From Rhizobium phaseoli (GTDB lineage: Bacteria; Pseudomonadota; Alphaproteobacteria; Rhizobiales; Rhizobiaceae): a DNA stretch of 64,000 bases. The stretch covers positions 434,001-498,000 of the forward strand of contig NZ_WUFT01000001.1 of the NCBI RefSeq assembly GCF_010668805.1, read 5' to 3'. A program made the position numbers and the translations under genes. Positions 52,636 to 62,467 of the stretch are shown one piece after another (position 1 is the stretch's first letter; every line of letters begins with the position of its first letter). Below the pieces are notes generated by a model. That model did not search any database. It was given only the letters and a program-made list of their open reading frames with translations, and had not been told where the DNA came from.

Positions 52636-53844
52636 ATGACCGAGGTTTTCATTTACGATCACGTCCGCACACCGCGCGGCCGCGGCAAGAAGGACGGCGC
52701 CCTGCATGAGGTGCCCTCCGTCCGCCTTGCGGCCAAGACGCTGGAGGCGATCCGCGACCGCAACGGGCTCGACACAGCGACCGTCGACGACATCATCATG
52801 GGCTGCGTCGATCCCGTCATGGATGCCGGCGCCGTCATCCCCAAGGCAGCCGCCTTTGAAGCCGGTTACTCCAACAGGGCGCCCGGCATGCAGATCTCCC
52901 GTTTCTGCGCCTCCGGCCTCGATGCCGTCAATTTCGGCGCCGGCAAGATTGCCCAAGGGGCCGACGACATCGTCATCGCGGGCGGCGTCGAAAGCATGTC
53001 GCGCGTCGGCCTCGGCATGTCGGGCGGCGCCTGGTTCATGGACCCCTCGGTGAATTTCCCGGCCTATTTCATGCCGCAGGGTGTCTCGGCCGATCTGATC
53101 GCCACCAAATACGGTTTCAGCCGAACCGATGTCGACGCCTACGCCGTCGAGAGCCAGAAGCGCGCCGCCCATGCCTGGCAGCAGGGCTGGTTCGATAAGT
53201 CGATCGTTTCGGTCAAAGACCAGAACGGTCTGACGATCCTGGATAAGGACGAGCATATGCGCCCCGGCACCGACATGCAGGCGCTGGCGTCCCTCAACCC
53301 CTCCTTCCAGATGCCCGGCGAGATGGGCGGCTTCGAGGCCGTCGGCATCCAGGCCCATCCGGAAATCGAGCGCATCAACTATGTCCACCATGCCGGCAAT
53401 TCCTCCGGCATCGTCGATGGCGCCGGCCTCGTCCTGCTCGGCTCGAAGGCCGGCGGTCAGAGCATGGGCATAAAGCCGCGCGCCCGCATCAAAGCCTTCG
53501 CCAATATCGGCTCCGATCCGGCCCTGATGCTGACCGGACCTGTCGATGTCACCGAGAAGCTGCTGAAGCGGACCGGCATGCGCCTTGCCGACATCGACCT
53601 CTTCGAGCTCAACGAAGCCTTTGCCGCCGTGGTGCTGCGCTATATGCAGGCCTTCGACATCGACCACGACAGGATCAACGTCAATGGCGGCGCCATCGCC
53701 ATGGGCCATCCGCTCGGCGCCACCGGTGCGATGATTCTCGGCACGGTGCTGGACGAGCTCGAACGCCGCGACTTGAACACCGCGCTGGTGACGCTCTGCA
53801 TCGGCGCCGGCATGGGCACGGCGACGGTTATCGAACGCGTTTAA
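52636..53844 (+). CDS. acetyl-CoA C-acyltransferase (thiolase)
   Basis: This thiolase cleaves 3-ketoacyl-CoA in the last step of beta-oxidation. In 402 residues the catalytic residues are visible: Cys91 in [11 protein letters not shown], His358 in GHPLGATGA and Cys388 in LCIGAGMG. Length is normal. It is the second gene of the operon, 102 bases after the dehydrogenase with a palindrome between, and 140 bases before the FadB-like gene. Confidence 0.95.
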   Translation: MTEVFIYDHVRTPRGRGKKDGALHEVPSVRLAAKTLEAIRDRNGLDTATVDDIIMGCVDPVMDAGAVIPKAAAFEAGYSNRAPGMQISRFCASGLDAVNFGAGKIAQGADDIVIAGGVESMSRVGLGMSGGAWFMDPSVNFPAYFMPQGVSADLIATKYGFSRTDVDAYAVESQKRAAHAWQQGWFDKSIVSVKDQNGLTILDKDEHMRPGTDMQALASLNPSFQMPGEMGGFEAVGIQAHPEIERINYVHHAGNSSGIVDGAGLVLLGSKAGGQSMGIKPRARIKAFANIGSDPALMLTGPVDVTEKLLKRTGMRLADIDLFELNEAFAAVVLRYMQAFDIDHDRINVNGGAIAMGHPLGATGAMILGTVLDELERRDLNTALVTLCIGAGMGTATVIERV

Positions 53845-53854
53845 TGGGATTTAA

Positions 53855-53949
53855 CCCTCCCCCTTGTGGGGAGGGTCGAGCAAAGTGAGGGGAGGGGTCT
53901 TTTGTCGAGAAGCCCCTCCCCAACCACTCCCCACAAGGGGGAGGGGCTT
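53855..53949. repeat. inverted pair of GC-rich palindromes in the thiolase-FadB spacer (E2)
   Basis: The left hairpin (CCCTCCCCC TTGTG GGGAGGG) at 53855-53875 is mirrored by CCCCACAAGGGGGAGGGG at 53928-53946, giving a larger cruciform. Related to E1 at 52544. Confidence 0.7.
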
Positions 53950-53984
53950 CACCGCAAGAGAATTCAGGGAGAGGAATTCCCAAG

Positions 53985-56201
53985 ATGAGCACCTACACCA
54001 ATTTCACGCTCGAAACCGACGCCGACGGCATCGCTCTCGTCACCTGGGACATGCCCGGCAAATCGATGAACGTCTTCACCGCCGAAGTGATGGCCGAGCT
54101 CGACGCCATTATCGACGCCACGGTTGCCGATGCCGCCGTCAAGGGTGTCGTCATCACCTCGGGCAAGTCCACCTTCTCCGGCGGCGCCGATCTGTCGATG
54201 GTCAAGTCGACCTTCACTTTCTACCAGGATGAGAAGGAAAAGAGCCCGCAAACGGCCGTGCAGAAGCTCTTCGATAGGGTCGGCAGCATGACCGGCCTGT
54301 TCCGCAAGCTCGAAACATCGGGCAAGCCCTGGGTTTCCGCCATCAACGGCACCTGCATGGGCGGCGCCTTCGAAATGTCGCTTGCCTGCCACGGCCGCGT
54401 CGCCTCCAATGCCAAGAGCGTCAAGATCGCGCTGCCCGAGGTCAAGGTCGGCATCTTCCCCGGCGCCGGCGGCACACAGCGTGTGCCGCGCCTGGCCAAT
54501 GCCCAGGATGCGCTGCAGATGATGACGACAGGCCAGTCGCTGACCGGCTCCCGCGCCAAGGCGATGAACCTCGTGCATCAGGTGGTCGAGCCGGACCAAC
54601 TCATCCCCGCCGCCAAGCAGATGATCAAGGATGGCCTGAAGCCGATCGCCCCCTGGGACGAGAAGGGGTTCAAGGCGCCCGGCGGCGGCATCTGGACGCC
54701 GGCCTCGGCCCAGCTCTGGCCGGCAGCACCCGCGATCCTGCGCCGGGAGACTTCGGGCAATTATCCGGCAGCGCTTGCCATCCTGAAGTGCGTCTATGAA
54801 GGCTTGCAGGTGCCGTTCGACACCGGCCTGAAGATCGAGCAGCGTTATTTCACCGAGGTAGTGCAGACCCGCGAAGCCTTCTCGATGATCCGTTCTCTGT
54901 TCATCTCCATGCAGGAACTCGGCAAGGGTGCGCGCCGTCCAGCCGGTCACCCGAAGACCGAGCTGAAACATGTCGGCGTCGTCGGCGCCGGCTTCATGGG
55001 CGCCTCTATCGCTTATGTCACCGCCGCCGCCGGCATTCCGGTGACGCTGATCGACCGTGACTTGGAGGCTGCTGCCAAGGGCAAGGCTGTCTGCGAAGGT
55101 CTCGTCAAGGATTCCGTCGGTAAGGGGAGATTTACGCAGGACGAGGCCGCAGCCCTGCTCTCCCGCATCACGCCCTCGGCCGATTACGCCGACCTCGCCC
55201 ATGCCGATCTGGTCATCGAGGCGGTGTTCGAGGATCGCGAGGTGAAGAAAGCGGTCATCGAGGCTGTGGAAGCCGTGCTGCCGGAAGGCGCGATCTTCGC
55301 CTCCAATACCTCGACCCTGCCGATATCAGGGCTGGCAAAGAATTCCAAACGCCGCGCCGATTTCATCGGCATCCATTTCTTCTCGCCGGTGGAAAAGATG
55401 ATGCTGACCGAGGTCATCCTCGGTAAGGAGACCGGCGACAGGGCGCTCGCCGTCGCGCTTGATTATGTCGCGGCGATCAAGAAGACGCCGATCGTCGTCA
55501 ACGACACCCGCGGCTTCTTCGTCAATCGCTGCGTGCTGCGCTACATGTCGGAAAGCTACGATATGCTGATCGAAGGCGTGCCGCCCGCCATGATCGAGAA
55601 TGCCGCCAAAATGGCCGGCATGCCGGTGGGACCGTTGGCGCTCAACGATGAAGTCGCCATCGACCTGTCGCTGAAGATCCTCAAGGCCACCGCCGCCGAT
55701 CTCGGCGAGACGGCGATTGATCCGAGGCATATGGAGCTCATCTCCCGCATGGTGGAAAAGGAGGGTCGCTTCGGCCGCAAGAATTCCAAGGGCTTCTACG
55801 ATTATCCGCCGAAACCGGCGAAGAAATCGCTCTGGCCCGAGTTGAAGAGCCTCTACCCGCAGAAGAAGGCGGATGACATTGACATCACAGTCCTAAAGCA
55901 ACGCTTCCTCGTCACCATCGCGCTCGAAGCCGCCCGCACCGTCGAGGAAGGCATCGTCACCGATCCGCGCGAGGCCGACGTCGGCTCGATCCTCGGCTTC
56001 GGCTTCGCGCCCTATACCGGCGGGGCGCTGAGCTACATCGACGGCATGGGCGCAACGGCCTTCGTGGACTTGGCGGAAAAGTTAGCTAGGACTTACGGAG
56101 ATCATTTCAAGCCGACGCCGCTGCTGAGGGATATGGCTGCCAAGGGTGAGACGTTTTACGGACGGTTCGATCCCTATGCGGGGGCGAAGGTGGCGGCGTA
56201 A
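53985..56201 (+). CDS. fadB: FadB/FadJ-like bifunctional enoyl-CoA hydratase / 3-hydroxyacyl-CoA dehydrogenase
   Basis: The 738-residue fusion carries an N-terminal crotonase domain (GTCMGGAFEMSLACHGR; PEVKVGIFPGAGGTQRVPRL), then an NAD Rossmann domain with GAGFMG at about 333-338. A C-terminal 3-hydroxyacyl-CoA dehydrogenase region follows with FSPVEKMMLTEV and FVNRC. It hydrates and then oxidises acyl-CoA intermediates, in the middle of beta-oxidation. It is the third gene of the operon, with a GAGAGGAAT ribosome site. Confidence 0.95.
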   Translation: MSTYTNFTLETDADGIALVTWDMPGKSMNVFTAEVMAELDAIIDATVADAAVKGVVITSGKSTFSGGADLSMVKSTFTFYQDEKEKSPQTAVQKLFDRVGSMTGLFRKLETSGKPWVSAINGTCMGGAFEMSLACHGRVASNAKSVKIALPEVKVGIFPGAGGTQRVPRLANAQDALQMMTTGQSLTGSRAKAMNLVHQVVEPDQLIPAAKQMIKDGLKPIAPWDEKGFKAPGGGIWTPASAQLWPAAPAILRRETSGNYPAALAILKCVYEGLQVPFDTGLKIEQRYFTEVVQTREAFSMIRSLFISMQELGKGARRPAGHPKTELKHVGVVGAGFMGASIAYVTAAAGIPVTLIDRDLEAAAKGKAVCEGLVKDSVGKGRFTQDEAAALLSRITPSADYADLAHADLVIEAVFEDREVKKAVIEAVEAVLPEGAIFASNTSTLPISGLAKNSKRRADFIGIHFFSPVEKMMLTEVILGKETGDRALAVALDYVAAIKKTPIVVNDTRGFFVNRCVLRYMSESYDMLIEGVPPAMIENAAKMAGMPVGPLALNDEVAIDLSLKILKATAADLGETAIDPRHMELISRMVEKEGRFGRKNSKGFYDYPPKPAKKSLWPELKSLYPQKKADDIDITVLKQRFLVTIALEAARTVEEGIVTDPREADVGSILGFGFAPYTGGALSYIDGMGATAFVDLAEKLARTYGDHFKPTPLLRDMAAKGETFYGRFDPYAGAKVAA

Positions 56202-56648
56202 GCTGTTTTAGGGCGGGCGACTTTTACCGTCATACCGTGGCCGCCCCCTCTGCCCTGCCGGGCATCTCCCCCACAGGTGGGGAGATCGGCTGGGCGCACC
56301 GCTTCCCCAATCAACTGGCGTCGCAGCCGGGTCAACGGTAGGGAGACGGAAAGGTTTGGCCACTTGCCAATCTCCCCACCTGTGGGGGAGATGCCCGGCA
56401 GGGCAGAGGGGGCTTGCACGGCACGACGTTCAAAAAATGCTCCACCAAGCTGAACTCGACTTTTCCGTGCTGCGGCCTTGCCACGGACACAATTTCCGAT
56501 TAAACGTTCTCGCATCGATCTTGCTAGATGAACTTTGAAACGACGCTCGCGTCGTTCCTGGCGAACTTCCTCCAAAATCGGTTTTCATCGCTGCTCGGCA
56601 TTTTTCCGGGCTGCAATCTTCTATGAACGATTCGAAAAGGATATCGTC
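56202..56648. repeat. gap with large inverted-repeat element C2 (56242-56413) and the cspA leader
   Basis: C2 has the same arms as C1 at 40.1 kb, CCCCTCTGCCCTGCCGGGCA and GGTGGGGAGA-type parts, but an unrelated core. Bases 56414-56648 hold the untranslated leader of the cold-shock gene, which is expected to be long; no distinct motif is claimed. Confidence 0.75.
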
Positions 56649-56858
56649 ATGAGCACAGGTACCGTTAAGTGGTTCAACGCAACCAAGGGCTTCGGCTTCA
56701 TTCAGCCGGATGACGGCGCTGCCGACGTTTTCGTCCACATCTCGGCCGTTGAACGCGCCGGCATGCGTGACCTCAAGGATGGCCAGAAGCTGTCTTACGA
56801 GCTCGTCCGCGACAACAAGTCCGGCAAAATGTCTGCAGACCGCCTCCAGGCGGCCTAA
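56649..56858 (+). CDS. cspA: cold-shock domain protein
   Basis: The 69-residue single cold-shock domain has RNP1 KGFGFIQ and RNP2 VFVHISAV. Such proteins bind single-stranded RNA and DNA, melt RNA structure and often rise on cold or growth transitions. The ATG at 56649 follows AAAAGGATATC. It stands alone, with a terminator about 95 bases after its stop. Which of several rhizobial Csp paralogues it is cannot be said. Confidence 0.96.
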   Translation: MSTGTVKWFNATKGFGFIQPDDGAADVFVHISAVERAGMRDLKDGQKLSYELVRDNKSGKMSADRLQAA

Positions 56859-56952
56859 ATCTTGACGCGTCCTCTTGGATGCGTGAAGTTTTGAATATCA
56901 TCTCCCTATCGTGACCACGGATGTACTGGCACGGTTCGTTGAGATGGCAGGG

Positions 56953-56977
56953 AAGGTCGGGTTAGCCCGGCCTTTTT
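56953..56977 (+). terminator. rho-independent terminator downstream of cspA
   Basis: AAGGTCGGG pairs with CCCGGCCTT (one G-U) around loop TTAG and is followed by TTT on the plus strand. Confidence 0.75.
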
Positions 56978-57028
56978 CGTATCTGGTCGGCCGATGCCGC
57001 GCCTCCTCAAGAACTGCCGTTCGAATTC

Positions 57029-57472
57029 TCAGTCGCGAGACGCCTCTACGGCCTCCAGCATCTCCATCACCCGCGCCATCACCGCCCTCGCGGCATCGAG
57101 CTCGGTAGCTGTAAACGCGGCGCCCAGCCCATCCGCCCATCCGGCCTGCGCCGCCTCGATCAGCCCCAGCCGTGCGGCTCCTTCGGCCGTCAGCCGGACC
57201 AGCTTGGCCCGCTGGTGCTGCGGGTTGTCGGCATAGGCGATCAGCCCTTCCTTCTCCAGCACATCGGCAAGCCGTTGCACGCCCTGGCGGGCGAGACCGA
57301 GCGCGCGGGCAATCTGCGCCACCGACATGTCGCCTCGCCTTGCCGCAGCCAGCACCTGCCAGCGCGCGCTTGTCTGTCCTGCAGGCTTTGCCAGATGGTC
57401 GCCCGCCGCCGTCAGATGGCCGGCCAGGCGAAGGGCGGTGATTGCGAAAGCGGAAAAGGCATTCCCTTCCAT
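57029..57472 (-). CDS. MarR family transcriptional regulator
   Basis: The 147-residue protein has a MarR-type winged helix: LAAARRGDMSVAQIARALGLARQGVQRLADVL, split over about residues 40-72, then a dimerising C-terminal helix. The start at 57472 follows GGAGCGGACG; an ATG at 57529 lies upstream but one of its operators would fall inside the coding part, so it is less likely. It is divergent from the GFA gene, with two palindromes in between, and so probably represses itself and that gene. Confidence 0.9.
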   Translation of the reverse strand: MEGNAFSAFAITALRLAGHLTAAGDHLAKPAGQTSARWQVLAAARRGDMSVAQIARALGLARQGVQRLADVLEKEGLIAYADNPQHQRAKLVRLTAEGAARLGLIEAAQAGWADGLGAAFTATELDAARAVMARVMEMLEAVEASRD

Positions 57473-57496
57473 CGTCCGCTCCGGTCGATTTTGTTT

Positions 57497-57547
57497 GACA
57501 ACATGTTGTCCATTTTGTATTTCATTCATAGTGACAACATATTGTCA
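57497..57547. promoter_or_regulatory. two palindromic operators between marR-like and GFA genes
   Basis: GACAACATGTTGTC (57497-57510) is a perfect 14-base palindrome. A second, TGACAACATATTGTCA (57532-57547), has perfect TGACAA/TTGTCA arms. Centres are 36 bases apart. Form and position fit a MarR-type regulator controlling both directions. Confidence 0.75.
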
Positions 57548-57587
57548 TATGGCGGCGCTGAACGCAACATCGAAGGAGGAGCGCGAC

Positions 57588-57992
57588 ATGAAGAAAACCC
57601 ATAAGGGAAGCTGCCACTGCGGCAGAGTGCACTACGAGGTGGACATCGACCTCGAGGAGGGCACTGGCCGATGCAATTGTTCGATCTGCGCCAAGCGGCG
57701 TTATTGGGGCGCCAACGTCAAGCCGGAAGATTTTCGGCTGATGTGCGACGAGGCTGAGACATCGGACTACCAGTTCAACACGATGAGCGGTCATCACCGC
57801 TTCTGCCGCACCTGCGGCGTGCCGGCCTACGGCAACGGTTATGTCGAGGCGATCGGCGGCGCCTATGTCTCGATCAACATCGCCTGCCTCGACGATATCA
57901 CTCCTGAGGAACTGGCAGCCTTATCAGTCCGTTATTACGACGGCAGGCACGATGCCTGGTGGAACGAGCCTGAAGTGACGAGTTATCTCTGA
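57588..57992 (+). CDS. GFA (CENP-V/glutathione-dependent formaldehyde-activating) family protein
   Basis: The 134-residue protein has the GFA zinc pattern: Cys9 and Cys11 (GSCHCGRV), Cys29, Cys31 and Cys34 (CNCSICAKR), and CRTC (about 73-76). The family's name comes from Gfa, proposed to bind glutathione adducts of formaldehyde, though many members have unknown roles. A strong AAGGAGGAGC precedes the ATG. It is under the MarR-type operators and precedes an NTF2-like gene. Confidence 0.9.
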   Translation: MKKTHKGSCHCGRVHYEVDIDLEEGTGRCNCSICAKRRYWGANVKPEDFRLMCDEAETSDYQFNTMSGHHRFCRTCGVPAYGNGYVEAIGGAYVSINIACLDDITPEELAALSVRYYDGRHDAWWNEPEVTSYL

Positions 57993-58005
57993 AGCAATTC
58001 AGGCA

Positions 58006-58050
58006 AGACTGCGCGGCGGTTTTGCATCCGGAATGACGCAAAGAGAAATG
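58006..58050 (+). repeat. degenerate dispersed repeat, copy F4
   Basis: Contains CTGCGCGGCGGTTTTGCAT and ATGACGCAAAGAGAAATGCA, recalling F1 and F3. It lies between the GFA and NTF2-like genes. Confidence 0.4.
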
Positions 58051-58112
58051 CATCTTGTCGGATCGTCCTCCCGCCGTTCGTCCTCTGTCTATCGTGAAAA
58101 AGGAGAACGGTT

Positions 58113-58577
58113 GTGAAAGACGAAGCCAATGCCAGGCACGAAGAAGAGGCAATCATCGCCATGCTGATGATGCGGGCCAAGGCGCTCGGTGAAAAGAACG
58201 CCGAAGAGGCGCTTTCCTATGAGGCTGAGGATTCCGTCGAGTTTTCGCTGGCGCCGCCGCTCGTCATCAATGGCAAGGACGAGGCCGGCGTGCAGGCCTG
58301 GTTCGATACCTGGGAAGGCCCGATCGGCGGCGAAGTGCGCGATGCCAGATTGACGGTCGGCGGCGATGTCGCCTTCTGGAGCGGTCTGACGCGCATGACC
58401 GGCACCAAGACCGATGGCACCGCGGTCGATCTCTGGTTCCGCCAGACCCTCGGCCTCGTCAAGCGGGATGGCCGCTGGCTGGTCGTCCATCAGCACGCTT
58501 CCGTCCCCTTCGCCATGGATGGCAGCGGCCGCGCGCTGCTCGATCTGACGCCGCAAAGTGCTGGCCCTGTTGAATAA
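58113..58577 (+). CDS. NTF2-like (SnoaL) fold protein
   Basis: The 154-residue protein starts at GTG after AAAGGAGAACGG. It has an N-terminal helical hairpin and then a curved beta-sheet with VAFWSGLTRM, DLWFRQTLGLVKR and GRWLVVHQHAS, typical of SnoaL-like cyclases and unknown ketosteroid-isomerase-fold proteins. The substrate is unknown. It follows the MarR-controlled GFA gene after 120 bases on the same strand and may share its regulation. Confidence 0.85.
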   Translation: MKDEANARHEEEAIIAMLMMRAKALGEKNAEEALSYEAEDSVEFSLAPPLVINGKDEAGVQAWFDTWEGPIGGEVRDARLTVGGDVAFWSGLTRMTGTKTDGTAVDLWFRQTLGLVKRDGRWLVVHQHASVPFAMDGSGRALLDLTPQSAGPVE

Positions 58578-58605
58578 TTGCGTTGCCGGTCAAGCATCTC
58601 GCGCA

Positions 58606-58717
58606 GACTGTGCAGCGGTTTTGCGGCAAAGGAATATCTAAAAACAAAGACTTAAATCACGAGCGCGAACTTGAGGGATCGCGAGCGTGATTTAGAGAAT
58701 AAGAACTTTGTTTTAAT
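58606..58717. repeat. dispersed repeat copy F2 with a nested inverted repeat
   Basis: F2 begins TGTGCAGCGGTTTTGCGGC and continues into ACAAAGACTTAAATCACG. Arms AAAACAAAG/CTTTGTTTT (58641-58649, 58706-58714), TAAATCACG/CGTGATTTA (58653-58661, 58686-58694) and CGCGA/TCGCG (58664-58668, 58679-58683) are nested. They can form one long stem over about 75 bases, ending TTTTAA, and may stop transcripts of the NTF2-like gene. Confidence 0.65.
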
Positions 58718-58838
58718 CAAATTTTGCAAGCATGGGGATTGGGAGGCCTTCAGTTTCTGCTGGATGACGGTTGTTTAAACGTGCCGGCGAATTGGACTTA
58801 AGGCGTGCGTTAGTACAGCAGCGAAGGCGGGCGGGAAC

Positions 58839-61196
58839 ATGCTTTTCAAGTCTACGACAAGTCGCAATCTTTTCTCTGTGGCGGCCTGCGGCGTCATTGC
58901 CGTTATTGTCGCTTCGGGTGCCATTTTCTATCGGTCCTATACCGAAATTCGCAGCGGCAGCATCGAACAGATGCGCCAGATCGCGACATCAGAGGCGCTG
59001 AAAGTCGAAAGGGATATCGGCGGTACCGTGCATATCGTGGACGGACTGGACTCGGTGCTGACGACGATGAAGGAGATGGGCGACACTGATCGTGCCAGGG
59101 CGGACAAGGTCCTGCTCAACCTGCTGCAAGCCAACCCCCCAGTCCTTGGAACTTGGACCGGATGGGAACCGAATGCTTTCGACGGCAAGGACAAGGACTA
59201 TGTCGGCAAGGAAGGACACGACGCGACAGGCCGCTATGTGCCCTATTGGGTGCGGAGCGGGGGGCAGATCACGCATACGGCGTTGACGGATTACACCGTG
59301 GCCGGAGCGGGCGATTACTATCAACTGCCGTTTACGCAGCGCAAAACCGTTGTCATCGAGCCGTATTCTTATGCGATCGATGGAAAAGACGTCTTGATGA
59401 CCTCTGTCACCAAGCCGATTGTCATCGATGGCAAGGCGGTCGGCGTTGCAGGCCTTGACCTTTCGCTCCAGGACACCAACAAGGCGCTGTCAGCGGTTCG
59501 ACCGATGGGAGCGGGCTTGCTTGGCCTGGTGACCACTGCCGGCAAGATCGTCAGTCATCCGGATGCAGGTCTCATCGGCAAAAGCCTTTCCGAAACCGGA
59601 GCGAAAACTGCGGATTGGGACCGTCTGATCGCCAATCCCGGTGTTGAGCGTGAAGTGACCAATGAAGACGGCAGTGTCTCCCTGGCAATTGCCATCGCCG
59701 TCAAGCTTGCCGAGAGCCCCAATTGGTATGCGATCGTTTCGGTTCCGAAGGCAACACTGTTCGGGCCGCTCTATGCGGTGGTGCGGGATGCCATCGTCGC
59801 GACGAGCCTGGCGGCGGTGCTGCTGGGTCTTGCCGGGTGGCTGATCGCACGCCGGTTTGTAGGCCGGATTTCCGGCGTCATCGCCGAGACCGCCGAGATT
59901 GCCGCGGGCAAGCTCGATGTGACCCTGAAGGATGGCGAGGCGAAGGATGAAATCGGCGACCTGTCGCGCTCGCTGAAGGCGCTGCTGGAGGGCAATCGCG
60001 CAAAGGCGCGGCTGGAGGCCGAGGCATCAGAAAACCGCGCGCTGCAGGAAAAGGAGCGTGCCGAGCGCGCCCGGATCGACCAGGCCCAGGAAGCGGACGT
60101 CAAATTCGCCGTCGGTGAATTGGCACTTGGCCTGGCGAAGCTTTCGGAAGGCGACATGACGGTCGCACTCGATCATGCTTTCGCAGCAACGCTGGACGAG
60201 ACTCGCATCAATTTCAACGAGTCGGTCGTTAAATTGCGTTCGGCGCTGGTGTCTTTCTCGCAAAATGCCGAGGTCATCCAAAGCGGCACCGAGGAGATCC
60301 GTTCTGCGGCCGACGATCTTGCCCGGCGCACGGAACAGCAGGCTGCCTCCGTTGAAGAAACTGCCGCAGCGCTCGAGCAGATCACCACATCCGTCAAGGA
60401 TTCCACGGCACGTGCGGAAGAGGCCGGATCGATGATTGTTCGCACCAAGGAAAATGCCGAACGGTCCGGCCAGATCGTGCAGCGGGCTGTCGAAGCGATG
60501 AATGACATCGAACAGTCGTCCAAGTCGATATCGAATATCATCGGCGTCATCGACGAGATCGCCTTCCAGACGAACCTGCTTGCGCTGAATGCCGGCGTCG
60601 AGGCCGCGCGCGCCGGTGAAGCCGGCAAGGGCTTCGCCGTCGTTGCCCAGGAAGTCCGTGAATTGGCGCAGCGCTCGGCTGGCGCAGCCAAGGAGATCAA
60701 GGCGCTGATCGGCGCTTCGGGCGGCCAGGTGCGACATGGTGTTGCCCTGGTGCGTGAGACCGGCGATGCCTTGGACGGGATTGTTCAGGAGGTGCAGCAG
60801 ATCGACCGCAATGTCCACGCGATCGTTCAATCCGCCCGCGAGCAGTCGACCGGCCTTCAGGAAATCAATACCGCCGTCAATCAGATGGATCAGGCGACGC
60901 AGAAGAATGCGGCGATGGTCGAGGAGTCGAATGCGGCGGCCCACACGCTTGCGACCGAGGTCTCCGCCCTGTCCGGACGGTTGGGCCAGTTTCGCCTCGA
61001 TACCGGCACGGGCATGACGTCGGCGATATCGCGCTCGAATGCGCCGCGTCCGATCGCCGCTCCGAAAATCGTATCATCGCACACGGCCATCCCGGTTCCC
61101 TCTCCGGCCCGTGCATTGAAGAGGACGCTGGCGACCGCTCTGGGTGGCGGTTCAAAGGCAACCGCTCCGGCCGACCACGGCTGGGAGGATTTCTGA
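58839..61196 (+). CDS. methyl-accepting chemotaxis protein with Cache sensor
   Basis: The 785-residue chemoreceptor has a first membrane helix (about 13-34) and a periplasmic dCache-type sensor (about 40-290, [33 protein letters not shown]). A second membrane helix (about 312-335), HAMP and a signalling domain with [18 protein letters not shown] follow. The C-terminus is GWEDF, another x-W-x-x-F pentapeptide. The ligand is not identified. It is monocistronic. Confidence 0.93.
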   Translation: MLFKSTTSRNLFSVAACGVIAVIVASGAIFYRSYTEIRSGSIEQMRQIATSEALKVERDIGGTVHIVDGLDSVLTTMKEMGDTDRARADKVLLNLLQANPPVLGTWTGWEPNAFDGKDKDYVGKEGHDATGRYVPYWVRSGGQITHTALTDYTVAGAGDYYQLPFTQRKTVVIEPYSYAIDGKDVLMTSVTKPIVIDGKAVGVAGLDLSLQDTNKALSAVRPMGAGLLGLVTTAGKIVSHPDAGLIGKSLSETGAKTADWDRLIANPGVEREVTNEDGSVSLAIAIAVKLAESPNWYAIVSVPKATLFGPLYAVVRDAIVATSLAAVLLGLAGWLIARRFVGRISGVIAETAEIAAGKLDVTLKDGEAKDEIGDLSRSLKALLEGNRAKARLEAEASENRALQEKERAERARIDQAQEADVKFAVGELALGLAKLSEGDMTVALDHAFAATLDETRINFNESVVKLRSALVSFSQNAEVIQSGTEEIRSAADDLARRTEQQAASVEETAAALEQITTSVKDSTARAEEAGSMIVRTKENAERSGQIVQRAVEAMNDIEQSSKSISNIIGVIDEIAFQTNLLALNAGVEAARAGEAGKGFAVVAQEVRELAQRSAGAAKEIKALIGASGGQVRHGVALVRETGDALDGIVQEVQQIDRNVHAIVQSAREQSTGLQEINTAVNQMDQATQKNAAMVEESNAAAHTLATEVSALSGRLGQFRLDTGTGMTSAISRSNAPRPIAAPKIVSSHTAIPVPSPARALKRTLATALGGGSKATAPADHGWEDF

Positions 61197-61257
61197 CCCG
61201 ATCCGTTCAACGGAACGCGGTGACGGATCCCCGTCACGGGTGGTCGCGGCCACGCCC

Positions 61258-62451
61258 TCACGCGGTCGCCTTCCGACGGCCGGCGCGAAGCCCCAGCAGT
61301 CCGACGCCCATCAGCAGCAGGATGGCCGTCGCATAGATATCGGTCGTCAGGGCATAACCGGCCGATTTCGCCAGGAACCCGGCAAGGATCGCCGGCAGGC
61401 TGAAGGCGAGATAGCTCTGGACATAGAAGGCCGATAGCAGTCCGGCCCGCTCATCCGCCTTGGCGAGCGGCATGATGGTGCCGATCGAACCGAGGAAATT
61501 GGTTCCGAAACCGGCGCCGGTGAAGACCGTGCCGATGAGAAGCAGCGGCACATTGGCGAGATGCACGCCGGCAACCACCGTCAAAATGCCGAGCGTTTTG
61601 GCCGACACGCCGAAACCGAGATTGGCCGAGGCCGACTTGCTGCGCCTGAGATAGACGGCGATCGCCCCGCTCGCCATCAGCGCGGTCACGACGGCCCCGC
61701 CGGTCAGCGGCGCGCCGCTGCCGGTGGTGCTGGCGACCAGCGACGGGACCAGCGAGAGATAGAAGCCGGCGAGCGTCCAGTTGGCGATGTTGATCGGCGT
61801 CACCAGCGACAGCGGCCGTTTCACCTGCTGGGGAATGGCGACGCTCGGGATCAGCGAACCGAGCGCGCCCGGTCGCGTGCCGCCGGTCTCGTGCGTCAAC
61901 CAGATGCCGGCTGCCAGCACCGTGAAGGCAAGGAGCAGCAGCGCATAGGTGAGATGCATCGGGAAGGGGCCGTATTGGATCAAAGCGCTGGTGCCGACCG
62001 CGCCCACCGCCATGCCGCAAAGCGGCGCGATCGAATTGACGATCTGCCCCTTTGCCCGGTCGACATCGACGAGAGCGGCGCCAAGCGAGGCGCCGGCGAT
62101 CCCGGTTGCAATACCTTGGACGATCCGCGCCGCGATCAGCCAGCCGGGGCCGCTGGCGATAACGAAGAGGCCCATGGCGATGATTTCGAGCACCAGGGCG
62201 AAAAAGATCACCGGCTTGCGGCCGAGATGATCGGAGATCGAACCGGCAGTCAGCAGTGCCGCCAGCAGCGCGAAAGCGTAGACCGCGAAGACCACCGTGA
62301 TCAGCACCGGCGAAAGCGAGAAATTTTCCTGATAGATCCGGTAGAGCGGCGTCGGCGCCGCGGAGGCGCCGAAGAAGGTGGCGAGCGTCAGCGCATGAAA
62401 ACCGATCGAGGGTCTCTGCGCATTCCCGGTGGATTTGGCTGCGGCGACCAT
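61258..62451 (-). CDS. MFS transporter (drug:H+ antiporter-like)
   Basis: The 397-residue integral protein has about twelve membrane helices, the MFS loop motif SDHLGRKPV after helix 2, and a helix 5 with glycines (GIATGIAGASLGAAL) as in antiporters. The substrate is unknown. The ATG follows GAGGACTTA. It is divergent from a TetR gene; an imperfectly spaced palindrome lies 17 bases before it. Confidence 0.9.
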   Translation of the reverse strand: MVAAAKSTGNAQRPSIGFHALTLATFFGASAAPTPLYRIYQENFSLSPVLITVVFAVYAFALLAALLTAGSISDHLGRKPVIFFALVLEIIAMGLFVIASGPGWLIAARIVQGIATGIAGASLGAALVDVDRAKGQIVNSIAPLCGMAVGAVGTSALIQYGPFPMHLTYALLLLAFTVLAAGIWLTHETGGTRPGALGSLIPSVAIPQQVKRPLSLVTPINIANWTLAGFYLSLVPSLVASTTGSGAPLTGGAVVTALMASGAIAVYLRRSKSASANLGFGVSAKTLGILTVVAGVHLANVPLLLIGTVFTGAGFGTNFLGSIGTIMPLAKADERAGLLSAFYVQSYLAFSLPAILAGFLAKSAGYALTTDIYATAILLLMGVGLLGLRAGRRKATA

Positions 62452-62467
62452 ATATAAGTCCTCTTAA

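Noticed and set aside
51310-53709. 799-codon minus-strand open frame
   Set aside because: Runs across the dehydrogenase, the spacer and the thiolase on the wrong strand; composition typical of a shadow.
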